From NCBI GenBank assembly GCA_020073605.1, contig JAIQEW010000003.1:1-64000 (forward strand): a stretch of DNA of 64,000 nucleotides. The letters are read 5' to 3'. The stretch is from Terriglobia bacterium. GTDB lineage: Bacteria; Acidobacteriota; Terriglobia; Acidiferrales; UBA7541. The notes under the pieces are model-generated. The model was not told the DNA's origin, did not search any database, and saw only the letters and a list, made by a program, of their open reading frames with translations. The position numbers and the translations under genes were made by a program. Positions 26,858 through 35,486 of the stretch are shown here, one piece after another (the first letter of the stretch is position 1; the number at the start of each line of letters is the position of its first letter).

Positions 26858-27493
26858 ATGCCAATAAAGGACACCGAGGGCCGCATCATCACCGTCGGAG
26901 TGACGGGCGCGAGCGGCGCCGTCTACGCGCAAACGATTCTGCGCCTGCTCGATGCCGACCGGCGCGTGCAGCACGTTTTTCTCGTTACGAGCGACGCGGG
27001 CCTGCGGCTCGTCTCATCCGAACTCGGCATCGTCGCCGCCGATGGCAAGAAGCTTCCCGCGCTTTTGACCGGCACCGCCGCGAAGAAAATCGAATATCTC
27101 CCGAACAAGGACATCGGCGCGAGCATCGCCTCGGGCAGCGCCCCCGTCGATGCGATGGTCGTGATCCCCTGCTCGGCGGGCTGTCTGGCCGCGATTGCGG
27201 CGGGCACGGCGAGCGATCTCCTCACGCGCGCGGCGGACGTCTGCCTGAAGGAGCGCCGCCCGCTCGTCCTCTGCCTGCGCGAAACGCCGCTCAACCGCAT
27301 CCATCTCGAAAACATGCTGCGCGTGCACGACGCAGGCGCCACCGTGATGCCCGTCATGCCCGCCTACTACTACGAGCCGAAGACGATTGCCGACACGGTC
27401 GAACAATTCTGCCATCGCGTCCTCGCGCAGATCGGCCTGCCGCAAGAGAAGCAGTATCGTTGGAAAGGAAGCAGGGCGAGGGGCGAGGGATGA
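26858..27493 (+). CDS. ubiX: Flavin prenyltransferase
   Basis: Makes prenylated FMN, the cofactor of UbiD-type decarboxylases, by joining dimethylallyl phosphate to FMN. The 211-aa protein has the GVTGASGAVYAQTILRLL FMN-binding start, the SGSAPVDAMVVIPCSAGCLAAIAAG segment, LCLRETPLNRIHLENMLR and PAYYYEPKT. The tail after residue about 195 (GSRARGEG) is unconserved. With the prenyltransferase and mqnE that follow, it fits the late steps of futalosine-pathway menaquinone synthesis. Confidence 0.94.
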   Translation: MPIKDTEGRIITVGVTGASGAVYAQTILRLLDADRRVQHVFLVTSDAGLRLVSSELGIVAADGKKLPALLTGTAAKKIEYLPNKDIGASIASGSAPVDAMVVIPCSAGCLAAIAAGTASDLLTRAADVCLKERRPLVLCLRETPLNRIHLENMLRVHDAGATVMPVMPAYYYEPKTIADTVEQFCHRVLAQIGLPQEKQYRWKGSRARGEG

Positions 27494-27563
27494 GGGGCGA
27501 GGCGACACAAGTCACGCCTTCCTGTTCTCTCCGTGCCTCTATGTCTCCGTGGCTAATCCGGAT

Positions 27564-28436
27564 ATGACAAAGACCCGCATCCGCACGGTGCTCGAGATGA
27601 TCAAGTTCGAGCACTCGGTGTTTGCTCTGCCGTTTGCCCTCGTCGGAGCGCTCCTTGCGGCTCGATCAAACGGCGGCCTGCCATCGTGGCGCCAGATTCT
27701 GTGGATCGTAGTTGCCATGATCGGCGCGCGTTCCGCGGCGATGACCATAAATCGCATCGCGGATCTCGAATACGACCGCCGCAATCCCCGCACGTCCAAT
27801 CGCGCGCTTCCGGCCGGCCATCTTTCTGTCGGCTTTGCCTGGGGGTTCACGATTCTCGCGTCGGCGGTGCTGGTGGTCGCGGCATGGCAATTGAATCCGC
27901 TGGCGCTGAAACTCTCGCCCGTCGCGCTCGCGATTCTGTTTTTCTACTCCTACACCAAGCGGTTCACCACGTGGTCGCACTTCGTCCTCGGGTTTTGCCT
28001 GGGGATTTCGCCGGCGGCGGCCTGGATCGCGATTCGCGGCTCGCTCGATTGGCGCATGCTGATTCTCTGCGCCGCCGTCACACTCTGGGTGGGCGGCTTC
28101 GACGTGCTCTACGCCTGCCAGGACGTGGAATTCGACCGCGCGGCTGGGCTGCATTCGATTCCGAAGAAATTCGGCATTGCGAAGGCGCTGGGAATCGCCC
28201 GCGCAATGCATCTGGCGATGGTCGCGCTGCTCATTTGGCTCGCCACCACGTTTCATCTCGCATGGCCCGCGTGGGTGGGTGTCGCCGTTGTTGCGCTGCT
28301 TCTCGGCTACGAGCATTCGCTCGTGAAACCGAACGATCTGAGCAAAATGAATGCTGCGTTTTTCACCGTGAATGGCTATATTAGTTTGTTGTTCCTGCTG
28401 TTCTGGGGCGCCGCTGTGGTGGTAATGCGGCCCTGA
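27564..28436 (+). CDS. UbiA-family prenyltransferase, probably for menaquinone synthesis
   Basis: A 290-aa membrane prenyltransferase with about eight helices. The two Asp-rich prenyl-diphosphate sites are NRIADLEYDRRNPRTSNRALPAG and DVLYACQDVEFDRAAGLHSIP. UbiA relatives act on 4-hydroxybenzoate, but the position between ubiX and mqnE argues for the MqnP role, prenylating 1,4-dihydroxy-6-naphthoate. Start ATG 27564 (MTKTRIRTVLEMIKFEHSVFA) is chosen; the frame upstream overlaps ubiX out of frame. The protein ends 18 bases before mqnE. Confidence 0.88.
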   Translation: MTKTRIRTVLEMIKFEHSVFALPFALVGALLAARSNGGLPSWRQILWIVVAMIGARSAAMTINRIADLEYDRRNPRTSNRALPAGHLSVGFAWGFTILASAVLVVAAWQLNPLALKLSPVALAILFFYSYTKRFTTWSHFVLGFCLGISPAAAWIAIRGSLDWRMLILCAAVTLWVGGFDVLYACQDVEFDRAAGLHSIPKKFGIAKALGIARAMHLAMVALLIWLATTFHLAWPAWVGVAVVALLLGYEHSLVKPNDLSKMNAAFFTVNGYISLLFLLFWGAAVVVMRP

Positions 28437-28454
28437 ATTTCACTTCGACACAGA

Positions 28455-29633
28455 ATGAGTGGAAAACTCCAAATTTCGGACAAGCGGCTCGAGCCGATCG
28501 CGCAAAAAGTCCTCGCGGGCGAGCGCCTGACGGCCGACGACGGCCTCGCGCTTTTCCAGTCGAACGACCTGCTCGCCGTCGGCTGGCTTGCCAACCACGT
28601 GCGCGAGCAGCGCCACGGCAACGTCTGCTACTTCAACGTCAACAGGCACATCAATCCGACCAACGTCTGCGTCGCGCACTGCAAGCTCTGCGCGTTCGGG
28701 CGCTCGTCCGACGTATCCGGTGCGTACACCATGGCGCTCGAGGAAGTTTTCCAGCGGGGCGCGCAGGGCGTCGCCGAAGGCGCCACGGAATTTCACATCG
28801 TCGGTGGGCTGCATCCCGATCTGCCGTTCGAGTATTACCTCGATCTGGTCCACGGCCTGAAGCAGCGATTCCCGCACGTGCACCTGAAGGCGTTCACGAT
28901 GGTCGAGGTGCACTACTACGCGCGCATTTCCAAGCTCTCGATTCGCGACACGCTGGTGAAGATGAAGGAAGCGGGCGTCGATTCGCTTCCCGGCGGCGGC
29001 GCCGAAATTTTCCACCCGCGCGTGCGGCGAATCATCTGCGACCACAAAGTTTCGGGAACGATGTGGCTCTCGATCGCGCGCACCGCCCACGAACTCGGCC
29101 TGCGCTCTAATGCCACGATGCTTTTCGGCCACGTGGAAACGCTCGAGGAGCGCGTCGATCATCTCCTCCGCCTGCGCGAAACGCAGGATAAGACGCACGG
29201 CTTCGTCGCGTTCATCCCGCTCGAATTTCACCCGGCCAACACCGGCCTCGCGCACGTTCCCAAGCCGACCGGCTTCGACGCGCTGAAGACGATTGCCGTC
29301 TCGCGCCTGATGCTCGACAATTTCGACCACATCAAGGCCTACTGGGTGATGCTCACGCCGCGCATCGCGCAGATCGCGCTCGGCTTTGGCGCGAACGATC
29401 TCGACGGCACGGTCGTCGAAGAGAAGATTTACCACGATGCCGGTGCCACAACGCCCGAGCATCTGACGCGCGCCGAGCTCGAACACCTGATCCGCGCCGC
29501 GGGCCGCGTTCCGATCGAGCGCGACACGCTCTACAACCGCGTCGACCGCTCGACGATGCCCCCGCCTCCGGCCTCACCCGCTCGCCGCTCCGACGGCTTC
29601 ATTCCTGCCTCATCGCTCACCACAAACGCCTAG
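28455..29633 (+). CDS. mqnE: Aminofutalosine synthase (radical SAM)
   Basis: Converts 3-[(1-carboxyvinyl)oxy]benzoate to aminodeoxyfutalosine in the futalosine route to menaquinone. The 392-aa protein has the radical-SAM [4Fe-4S] motif CVAHCKLC (about residues 75-82, CxxxCxxC), NRHINPTNVC ahead of it, FHIVGGLHPDLPFEYY, and SLPGGGAEIFHPRVR, all typical of MqnE. The last 25 residues are Pro/Ser-rich and unconserved. It is third in ubiX-prenyltransferase-mqnE, implying a respiratory chain based on menaquinone. Confidence 0.92.
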   Translation: MSGKLQISDKRLEPIAQKVLAGERLTADDGLALFQSNDLLAVGWLANHVREQRHGNVCYFNVNRHINPTNVCVAHCKLCAFGRSSDVSGAYTMALEEVFQRGAQGVAEGATEFHIVGGLHPDLPFEYYLDLVHGLKQRFPHVHLKAFTMVEVHYYARISKLSIRDTLVKMKEAGVDSLPGGGAEIFHPRVRRIICDHKVSGTMWLSIARTAHELGLRSNATMLFGHVETLEERVDHLLRLRETQDKTHGFVAFIPLEFHPANTGLAHVPKPTGFDALKTIAVSRLMLDNFDHIKAYWVMLTPRIAQIALGFGANDLDGTVVEEKIYHDAGATTPEHLTRAELEHLIRAAGRVPIERDTLYNRVDRSTMPPPPASPARRSDGFIPASSLTTNA

Positions 29634-29710
29634 CGAACCTGCACCGCGCTCATTGTCATTCCGAGGAGTCCGCCGGCGGAAATACAGGACGAGCGAAATC
29701 ACGCAGGATT

Positions 29711-30508
29711 TCAGTGCTTTTTGGGACGGTAGAGGTCGCGCGACAGGATCAACTTCAGAGTTACTTTGTCCGAACTGGGCGTCAATCCAAATCCGATTCC
29801 TGCCTCGACGTCCGCCCATTTGGCGCTGTGATCGAAAACGCCCCAGAGCGCGTGAGACTGCTCATCGGCTGTGAGGAAGTTATTCAGCGGGCCGATGTCG
29901 GCATACTCCTCAACGGCCAGAGCCCATTTGGGTGAGAGATTGTATGCGATGCGCGACGCGGGCGCGAAGTCGAGGCTCTTGAAGCCGCCGGCCCACGAAT
30001 TGTCGAGAATCGGATTCACGAAGAAATCCCACGAGTGCAAGTGCACGCCGAAGATAGGCCGAATCTCCGACGTGAAAGGTCTCGGATCCCAGTGCTTGGC
30101 GTTGTAGCTGAATTCGAAGTTCACCCCGTATACGAACGTGCGTTCCGCCGCATGCGGCTCGACAAACAGCAGGCGCAGCTTGCCGCCGTTGATCGTCGCG
30201 CCGCGGTCCTTCGAGATGCTGTAGAGCGGGAGATACAGCCCCGCTTCGAACCAGTCGGTCACCCCGTACGCCCATTCGAACACTCCGTTCCAGGAGTCGT
30301 CGGGTATCAGGCCCCCGTGGAACGCTGGCGTCCTCAACCCGGCGGGCGTGAAGTTGTTGTGCAGCGTCAGATTGATCGCGCCCGGATCGGCAATCGAGCC
30401 GTCGTACACCTGAATCTCGTCGGTCTGCGCGAAAGTCACGGCGGGCAGGGCAAGCAGGATCGCCCCCGTGAGAGCAGCCCAGAAGATCCCACGGGTGCAC
30501 CGGTTCAT
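29711..30508 (-). CDS. Secreted, probably outer-membrane beta-barrel protein
   Basis: A 265-aa protein with a signal peptide (LLALPAVTFAQ cleavage region). The mature part is rich in alternating aromatic strands, for example GVTDWFEAGLYLPLYS, RTFVYGVNFEFSYNA, FGVHLHSWDFFVNP and DVEAGIGFGLTPSSDKVTLKLILSRDLY. This pattern and the C-terminal strand suggest an outer-membrane barrel. No specific family was recognised. It is transcribed after xerC, 13 bases downstream. Confidence 0.6.
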   Translation of the reverse strand: MNRCTRGIFWAALTGAILLALPAVTFAQTDEIQVYDGSIADPGAINLTLHNNFTPAGLRTPAFHGGLIPDDSWNGVFEWAYGVTDWFEAGLYLPLYSISKDRGATINGGKLRLLFVEPHAAERTFVYGVNFEFSYNAKHWDPRPFTSEIRPIFGVHLHSWDFFVNPILDNSWAGGFKSLDFAPASRIAYNLSPKWALAVEEYADIGPLNNFLTADEQSHALWGVFDHSAKWADVEAGIGFGLTPSSDKVTLKLILSRDLYRPKKH

Positions 30509-30521
30509 TTTCGAGGGGACC

Positions 30522-31490
30522 TCACGCGTGCGGGTGGGCCTTGTCGTACACTTCCATCAAATGGCGGATGCTCGCCTGCGTGTAGCGCTGCGTGGTTGAG
30601 AGCGAGACGTGGCCCAGCAGCTCCTGGATGGCGCGCAGGTCCGCGCCGTCGGCCAGCAGGTGCGTGGCAAACGCGTGGCGCAGCGAGTGCGGGTGCATGT
30701 CCCAGTTGACGTTCGCGAGCCGCGCGTATTTCTTCACCACCGCGTGCACCGACCGGTCCGTCAGCCTGCCGCCCAGATGATTCAGGAACACCGCCTCGGG
30801 CGCGGGCTTTGTCTTCGACGGCGGGTGCGCCAGGATTTCCTCGCGCACCGGCCAGTACGCTTCAAGCGCCGCCTGCGCCTTGCCTCCGTAGGGGATCACG
30901 CGCTCCTTGCGGCCCTTGCCCAGCACGCGCAACATCTGCCCGCGCCGGTCGATGCTGCCAAGATCGAGCCCCACGAGCTCGCTCACGCGCAGCCCCGAAG
31001 CGTAGAGCAGCTCGAGAATCGCGCGGTCGCGCTTCAGGATCACCTTGGCTTCCTCTTCGGCGCGAGCGGTTGGCCGCCGGGCGCGCCGCGACTGTTGCGC
31101 CGAGGGTCCGTTTCCCAGATTGTCCAGGAATGCGTTCAGCTCTTCGGCCGTCAGCACGCGGGGCACGCGCTTCGGCAGCTTCGGCGTGGCCACCAGCCGC
31201 GCGGGATTTTGCTTCGTGTATTTCTCGCGGACGCAGAATTTGAAGAAAGTCCGCAGCGAGGCCAGCCGCCGCGCCACCGAGGACCTTTCAAGCTTCCGGT
31301 CGTACATCGATGCGACGTATTCGCGCACCACGCGGTGATCGACCTCTTCAAGTGGCAGGGTTTTCTCGCCGGGCGGCGTGAGGAACGCCTCGAACTGCCG
31401 GATGTCGCGCCCGTATTCGTCGAGGGTCCCCGGCGAAACATTGCGCTCGTAGCGCAGGTACTGGACGAATTTTTCGATCACCTGCTTCAT
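30522..31490 (-). CDS. xerC: Tyrosine recombinase XerC/XerD-like
   Basis: A site-specific recombinase that resolves chromosome dimers. Start ATG 31490 (MKQVIEKFVQYLRYERNVSPGTL) gives 322 aa. The N-terminal SAM-like core-binding domain covers about residues 1-95. The catalytic domain has Arg in ASGLRVSEL, HSLRHAFATHLL, the LLGHVSLSTTQRYTQ motif with His and the Tyr nucleophile. A charged insertion of about 30 residues (around residues 120-150) lies between the domains and is not usual. Gene order does not decide between XerC and XerD. Confidence 0.87.
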   Translation of the reverse strand: MKQVIEKFVQYLRYERNVSPGTLDEYGRDIRQFEAFLTPPGEKTLPLEEVDHRVVREYVASMYDRKLERSSVARRLASLRTFFKFCVREKYTKQNPARLVATPKLPKRVPRVLTAEELNAFLDNLGNGPSAQQSRRARRPTARAEEEAKVILKRDRAILELLYASGLRVSELVGLDLGSIDRRGQMLRVLGKGRKERVIPYGGKAQAALEAYWPVREEILAHPPSKTKPAPEAVFLNHLGGRLTDRSVHAVVKKYARLANVNWDMHPHSLRHAFATHLLADGADLRAIQELLGHVSLSTTQRYTQASIRHLMEVYDKAHPHA

Positions 31491-31549
31491 CGCAATGTGC
31501 CGCCGCCCCGAATTATAGACCGCGGCACGGGCCACGAAAGTAGCAATTG

Positions 31550-33127
31550 TCAGGCGTGTTGCGGCAGCTTCTCATCAGAGATTGCGCCGGTTGGAACTCT
31601 CACGGAGAATTCGTGAAGGCGGACCCAGTGGAGGCACACGAAAACAACTGCAGCCACGCCCTGCAACGCCAGCGCGAGCACCCACAAGGCCTTCTGCTGA
31701 TTCCAAAACTGCTGGCTCAATGCGAATAGGGGCGACGGAACCAGAATTGCCGTCGACGCAGCGCTCCGCGCATTGTTGTAGAGATTTAGCGCACTGAAGA
31801 TTACGCCCGATGACCCGTAGAACACGATCAGGTAGAGAGACGCGGAAGCGAGTGGCCGCCGCGAGCGCCGCACGTTCATCCATTGAAGATACAGCGCATC
31901 TCGAGCCAGCCAAACGGCCAGGAATGCAACGTCGTATAGCGCGAGCTGCCAGTCCCAACCGCTGCCCGGATTTCTGTAATGTCCAACTAATCCAGCGATG
32001 GCAGCGCCCGCCACTGCGACCCCGGCAACCAGGTATGGCATCGGCCACAGCGCCGCCCACCATCCAGAAGCGCCATCGGCGAGCTCTAGCACGCGCCGCC
32101 GCACCCGCTCGCGGCTGCGCAGTAGGATCAGCGCGAGTATTGCAAGGGGAACCGTGGCGGCGCCCAGTAACTTCTGTTCGATTTGCTGGGGGGGAGGAGC
32201 GTGATGAACCATCGTGACCATTCCCATTGCGCCCGGGCCCATGAAGCTGAAGGGACCCTCATAAAAGGCAGTCTTCCATGGGAAGAAGCCAACCATTAGC
32301 AGAATCACATACAACGCGAAGCCGAATGCCTGTGGTGGCGAGTAAACTTCATATACAGAAGGGTCGCGCTTCAGGTTCCGCGTCGCGGCAAGAAGAAACC
32401 ACGCGATGAAAACTGCGTACATCATGAATAGAACGATCACGTGAGAAACGCGCACCCCAAAGAAAAGGTCGATCAGGTAGCCGTTCGGTCCGTTTCCGAC
32501 CAGGTCTCCGGCCACAAATGGAGTCACGCCGTGAATGCGCCACGAGCCGGTCGACTGGAAACCGGAATACGTGTATCCCACGACTGCCAGGAACAATACG
32601 ATCCCCATCGCCCCGCCCCCGCGACTCTCCACAATCGAGATGAGCAACGCCAGGGAATGATAGGCAATCGAGCCCAGCAGCAAGACGATGTATGCCTCAG
32701 CGACAAGCCGGGCCGGTACGTGCCCACGAATTGCGCCGACCAACGCCACCGGCATCAGGCAGAGCACTACGAAATACGTCGCGACGGGAGCTCCGAATAG
32801 TTTGCCGAAAGCCAGCTCCACTGCTTTGAGACGTGTCACGCGCTGGTAGTCGAATGTGTTCAGTTCCTTTTCGCGATGAACAGATTGCAAACAATATATG
32901 CCGCCGCCGATCAAGAGGACCGCGACTTGCACGTTCAGAATGAGCGCGAATACGGCACCTGCGCCAGACAGGCCATCGAGCGTGATCGTGACGTCGGCGT
33001 GCATGATGGATGCCCACGTCACGGCTGACGCTACCGCGCAGATCACCGCAGCGGCAATCATTCGGCCGGGCCGCAGCTGGATGCGCGCGTTGCGGACAAT
33101 CTCGGGGTTCGAGAAAAGCAGATTCAC
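31550..33127 (-). CDS. ABC transporter permease, 12-helix type
   Basis: A 525-aa integral membrane protein that starts at GTG 33127, overlapping the stop of the ATPase gene as GTGA. About 12 hydrophobic segments are visible. The N-terminal segment with HREKELNTFDYQRVTRLKAVELAFGKL resembles ABC-2-type permeases. With the ATPase it should form an exporter; the substrate is unknown. The upstream extension of the open frame lies in the ATPase gene in another frame. Confidence 0.8.
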   Translation of the reverse strand: MNLLFSNPEIVRNARIQLRPGRMIAAAVICAVASAVTWASIMHADVTITLDGLSGAGAVFALILNVQVAVLLIGGGIYCLQSVHREKELNTFDYQRVTRLKAVELAFGKLFGAPVATYFVVLCLMPVALVGAIRGHVPARLVAEAYIVLLLGSIAYHSLALLISIVESRGGGAMGIVLFLAVVGYTYSGFQSTGSWRIHGVTPFVAGDLVGNGPNGYLIDLFFGVRVSHVIVLFMMYAVFIAWFLLAATRNLKRDPSVYEVYSPPQAFGFALYVILLMVGFFPWKTAFYEGPFSFMGPGAMGMVTMVHHAPPPQQIEQKLLGAATVPLAILALILLRSRERVRRRVLELADGASGWWAALWPMPYLVAGVAVAGAAIAGLVGHYRNPGSGWDWQLALYDVAFLAVWLARDALYLQWMNVRRSRRPLASASLYLIVFYGSSGVIFSALNLYNNARSAASTAILVPSPLFALSQQFWNQQKALWVLALALQGVAAVVFVCLHWVRLHEFSVRVPTGAISDEKLPQHA

Positions 33128-34071
33128 ATCACCTCTCCGCTCGAAACGCGCGAGTACAACCGCTCGAGCGTCTCGGTCATCTCTTCGAAGCTGCACACCG
33201 GCGCCCCTGCGTGGACGATTTCTCTCAGCAGCGCTGCCAGCACGAGATCGTCTCCGGCGAATGCAAAATGCACTCCCGTGGCTTCCGCAACCGCTTCGCT
33301 CACGCCGGACCGCGCGGCGAGCCATTCGGCCAGGGCGAATCCCGCCGCGGCCAGCCGGATTCGGAAGCGCCGCACGCTCTTTCCTTCACGCATAACGTCG
33401 TCCAGCTTGCCCATCCGCAATAGCCGGCCCTTTTCCATGATCGCGATCGACGTGCAGATCTCTTCCAGGTCCGCCAGAATGTGCGACGTGATGAAGATGG
33501 TCTTGCCCCGGCCGTGCAGCTCCTTCAACAGGGCCTTCAGTTCAACGCGTGCCTTGGGGTCGAGTCCCGCGGCCGGCTCGTCGAGCACAAGCAACGGCGG
33601 GTCGTGGATGATCGCGCGTCCGATCCCGAGGCGTTGTTTCATGCCGCGCGAGAGCCCGCTGATCAGTTCATCGCGCTTGCTTTCGAGATTCATCAGGCGA
33701 ATCACTTCGTCCACTCGCCCGGGAATTGTCCCTTCGTCCATCTTGTAGGCATGCGCAAAGTAGTCGAGGTATTCCCAGACTTTGAGATCGTCGTAGAGCG
33801 AGAAGAAATCGGCCAGGTAGCCGATGTGTCGCTGCGCTTCTTCCGGCTCGCGCTGTACGTCGATTCCATTCACTGTCACGCGCCCGGCCGTCGGCGCATG
33901 CAGTCCGCAAATCATCTTGAGCGTGGTGGTCTTGCCGGCGCCGTTCGGGCCCACGAGACCGAAGATCTCTCCGTCCGGCACTTCGAGGGTCAGTCGGTCG
34001 GCGGCAAGTATCGCACCGGCCTTGCCGGACGGCAGGTCATACTGTTTGGTTAAGTTATCGAGATGAATCAT
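33124..34071 (-). CDS. ABC transporter ATP-binding protein
   Basis: A 315-aa exporter ATPase. Walker A is GPNGAGKTTTL (about residues 41-51), the Q-loop region is YLADFFSLYDDL, the signature is SGLSRGMKQRL (a variant of LSGGQ), Walker B is LLVLDEPAAGLDP, and the switch His is in TSHILADLEE. The C-terminal 80 residues form an extra domain. It is co-transcribed with the permease through a 4-base overlap. Confidence 0.93.
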   Translation of the reverse strand: MIHLDNLTKQYDLPSGKAGAILAADRLTLEVPDGEIFGLVGPNGAGKTTTLKMICGLHAPTAGRVTVNGIDVQREPEEAQRHIGYLADFFSLYDDLKVWEYLDYFAHAYKMDEGTIPGRVDEVIRLMNLESKRDELISGLSRGMKQRLGIGRAIIHDPPLLVLDEPAAGLDPKARVELKALLKELHGRGKTIFITSHILADLEEICTSIAIMEKGRLLRMGKLDDVMREGKSVRRFRIRLAAAGFALAEWLAARSGVSEAVAEATGVHFAFAGDDLVLAALLREIVHAGAPVCSFEEMTETLERLYSRVSSGEVM

Positions 34072-34391
34072 GATGGCCGGGCCATCTTCCGCCAGCTCCT
34101 ACCCCTTGTCAACAATCGCTCGCCGGCTCCGTACCAACAGTCCACACAACAACATCCTTGAAATGGCTCATCCTTCATGCATGATGATAATGAGGCATTT
34201 TGGAGGCTTGATGAGTTTTGGAAGCTGGGCGGAAACGCAGGATGCTGGAACTGGCCTCATGCCCGCAGGCGTTCGAAGGCTTCGGCAATTTCTAATCGAC
34301 ACTCCGGCGATTAGAAACCGGAAGCTTATTCCGTTGACAAAAGTGAGGGAGCCGACCATGATAGCGACCGCACTGTGGGATCGGGGGCAAA
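34072..34391. other. 320-base non-coding stretch at the island edge
   Basis: No open frame here has recognisable family motifs or a convincing ribosome site. Base composition falls from GC-rich to more balanced sequence around 34140 and stays so to about 36600. A minus-strand TTGACA near 34110 could belong to the ABC-exporter promoter, but no good -10 was found. Confidence 0.4.
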
Positions 34392-35417
34392 GTGAGGCTC
34401 CCGACCGATTGGCTAGAAAGACGAAAACAAGTGACTCTCATAACTGGCTTGGTTTGCAAAGATTCAGTTGTCTTTGCTGCTGATTCGGAAGAATCGGGAT
34501 GGACGAAGCGATCCGTAAAGAAAGTTGCTCATAATGAGCGGCCATTTTCGTTTCTTCAGAATGTATTTGGTGACCGCACTCCATTCAAAATTGTCATCGC
34601 TGGGGCTGGTAATGGAGTCCTATGTGATTATGCGACGCAGGAAATATTCAAGCGCGTAGAGAGGTCACAAGAGCTAAAAGAGATAGAGACCAAGATCATC
34701 GAAGTCTTGGAACATTTTTTTAGAGTGGTTGTGCCCTTACATCCGTCCCCAGATAAGGAATTCGAGTTGCTGATCGGAATATGGGGAAGTTCTCTACTTC
34801 GTCCTGCCTTGTATTCCACGCAAGGTGTGACCCTGATTCGCAGATCACGCTACTACGTCTGTGGCTCTGGCACGCTCATTGACTATATTTTGGACCGTTC
34901 CTATCACGCGGGTATGTCCACGGAAGAAGGAATCGCTTTGGCTATATCTATGCTTCAAACGGCGAAAAAATATGTGGCGGGCGTTGGCGGTGAGTCAACG
35001 ATCTTGGTCTTAGATTCAGATGGGAAAATAGAATCCAAGCCAAGTTGGGAGATTTCTGCCGAAGAGAACTTATCAGAAAACTATGCACGTCTGACGGGGA
35101 AGCTGTTTGTTGATCTTATGCGGACTAGAAGCGCACAAAGCGGAGATTTCGAGAAAGCGTTAAAGAGTTTTGCAAAAGAAATGAAGACCTTGCGAAAGAG
35201 CAAAAAGAAAAGTGATGAAGAAATGGACTCCTTTACGAAATTCTTAGAGGAGAAGCGGGCCAAGAAAGAAGTAGTTATTGAGTTGGAGGGAGTTGATTTG
35301 AGTCAGTTATCAACACCTGAAGATCATCAGCGAAGTGCAGAGATTTTTCGCCGCAACGCTGACAAGTTACAGAAATATGTACTCCCGGGCGGAGTTCAAC
35401 TTGACCCTCTCCAATAA
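34392..35417 (+). CDS. Putative proteasome-beta-like Ntn-hydrolase
   Basis: An unrecognised 341-aa protein whose N-terminal part resembles proteasome beta subunits: TLITGLVCKDSVVFAADSEES followed by VKKV. Counting the first Thr as residue 1, the Asp of AADS is residue 17, as in true beta subunits, and lysines lie at 29-30 (normally 33). The annotated start is GTG 34392, but a second in-frame GTG at 34431 lies directly before that Thr, so initiation there plus Met removal would expose Thr1. Residues 230 onward are Lys/Glu-rich and helical (KKSDEEMDSFTKFLEEKRAKK). The gene is less GC-rich than its flanks and lies beside a transposase. Confidence 0.55.
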   Translation: MRLPTDWLERRKQVTLITGLVCKDSVVFAADSEESGWTKRSVKKVAHNERPFSFLQNVFGDRTPFKIVIAGAGNGVLCDYATQEIFKRVERSQELKEIETKIIEVLEHFFRVVVPLHPSPDKEFELLIGIWGSSLLRPALYSTQGVTLIRRSRYYVCGSGTLIDYILDRSYHAGMSTEEGIALAISMLQTAKKYVAGVGGESTILVLDSDGKIESKPSWEISAEENLSENYARLTGKLFVDLMRTRSAQSGDFEKALKSFAKEMKTLRKSKKKSDEEMDSFTKFLEEKRAKKEVVIELEGVDLSQLSTPEDHQRSAEIFRRNADKLQKYVLPGGVQLDPLQ

Positions 35418-35478
35418 CCTTGGCAATTGCTATGTGGACTTTGCATTTAGGGCATGTGGCAATCAGATGTTTTGGCAT
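35275..35478 (-). CDS. Small zinc-ribbon protein (67 aa)
   Basis: A 67-aa frame with CPKC (residues 9-12) and CQRC (39-42), a zinc-ribbon spacing. A GAGAGG motif stands 4 bases before its ATG. It starts 9 bases downstream of the transposase stop on the same strand, so it may be its passenger. It overlaps the 3' end of the Ntn-hydrolase gene on the opposite strand by 143 bases. Function unknown; it could bind DNA or a protein partner. Confidence 0.5.
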   Translation of the reverse strand: MPKHLIATCPKCKVHIAIAKVIGEGQVELRPGVHISVTCQRCGEKSLHFADDLQVLITDSNQLPPTQ

Positions 35479-35486
35479 GGAACCTC

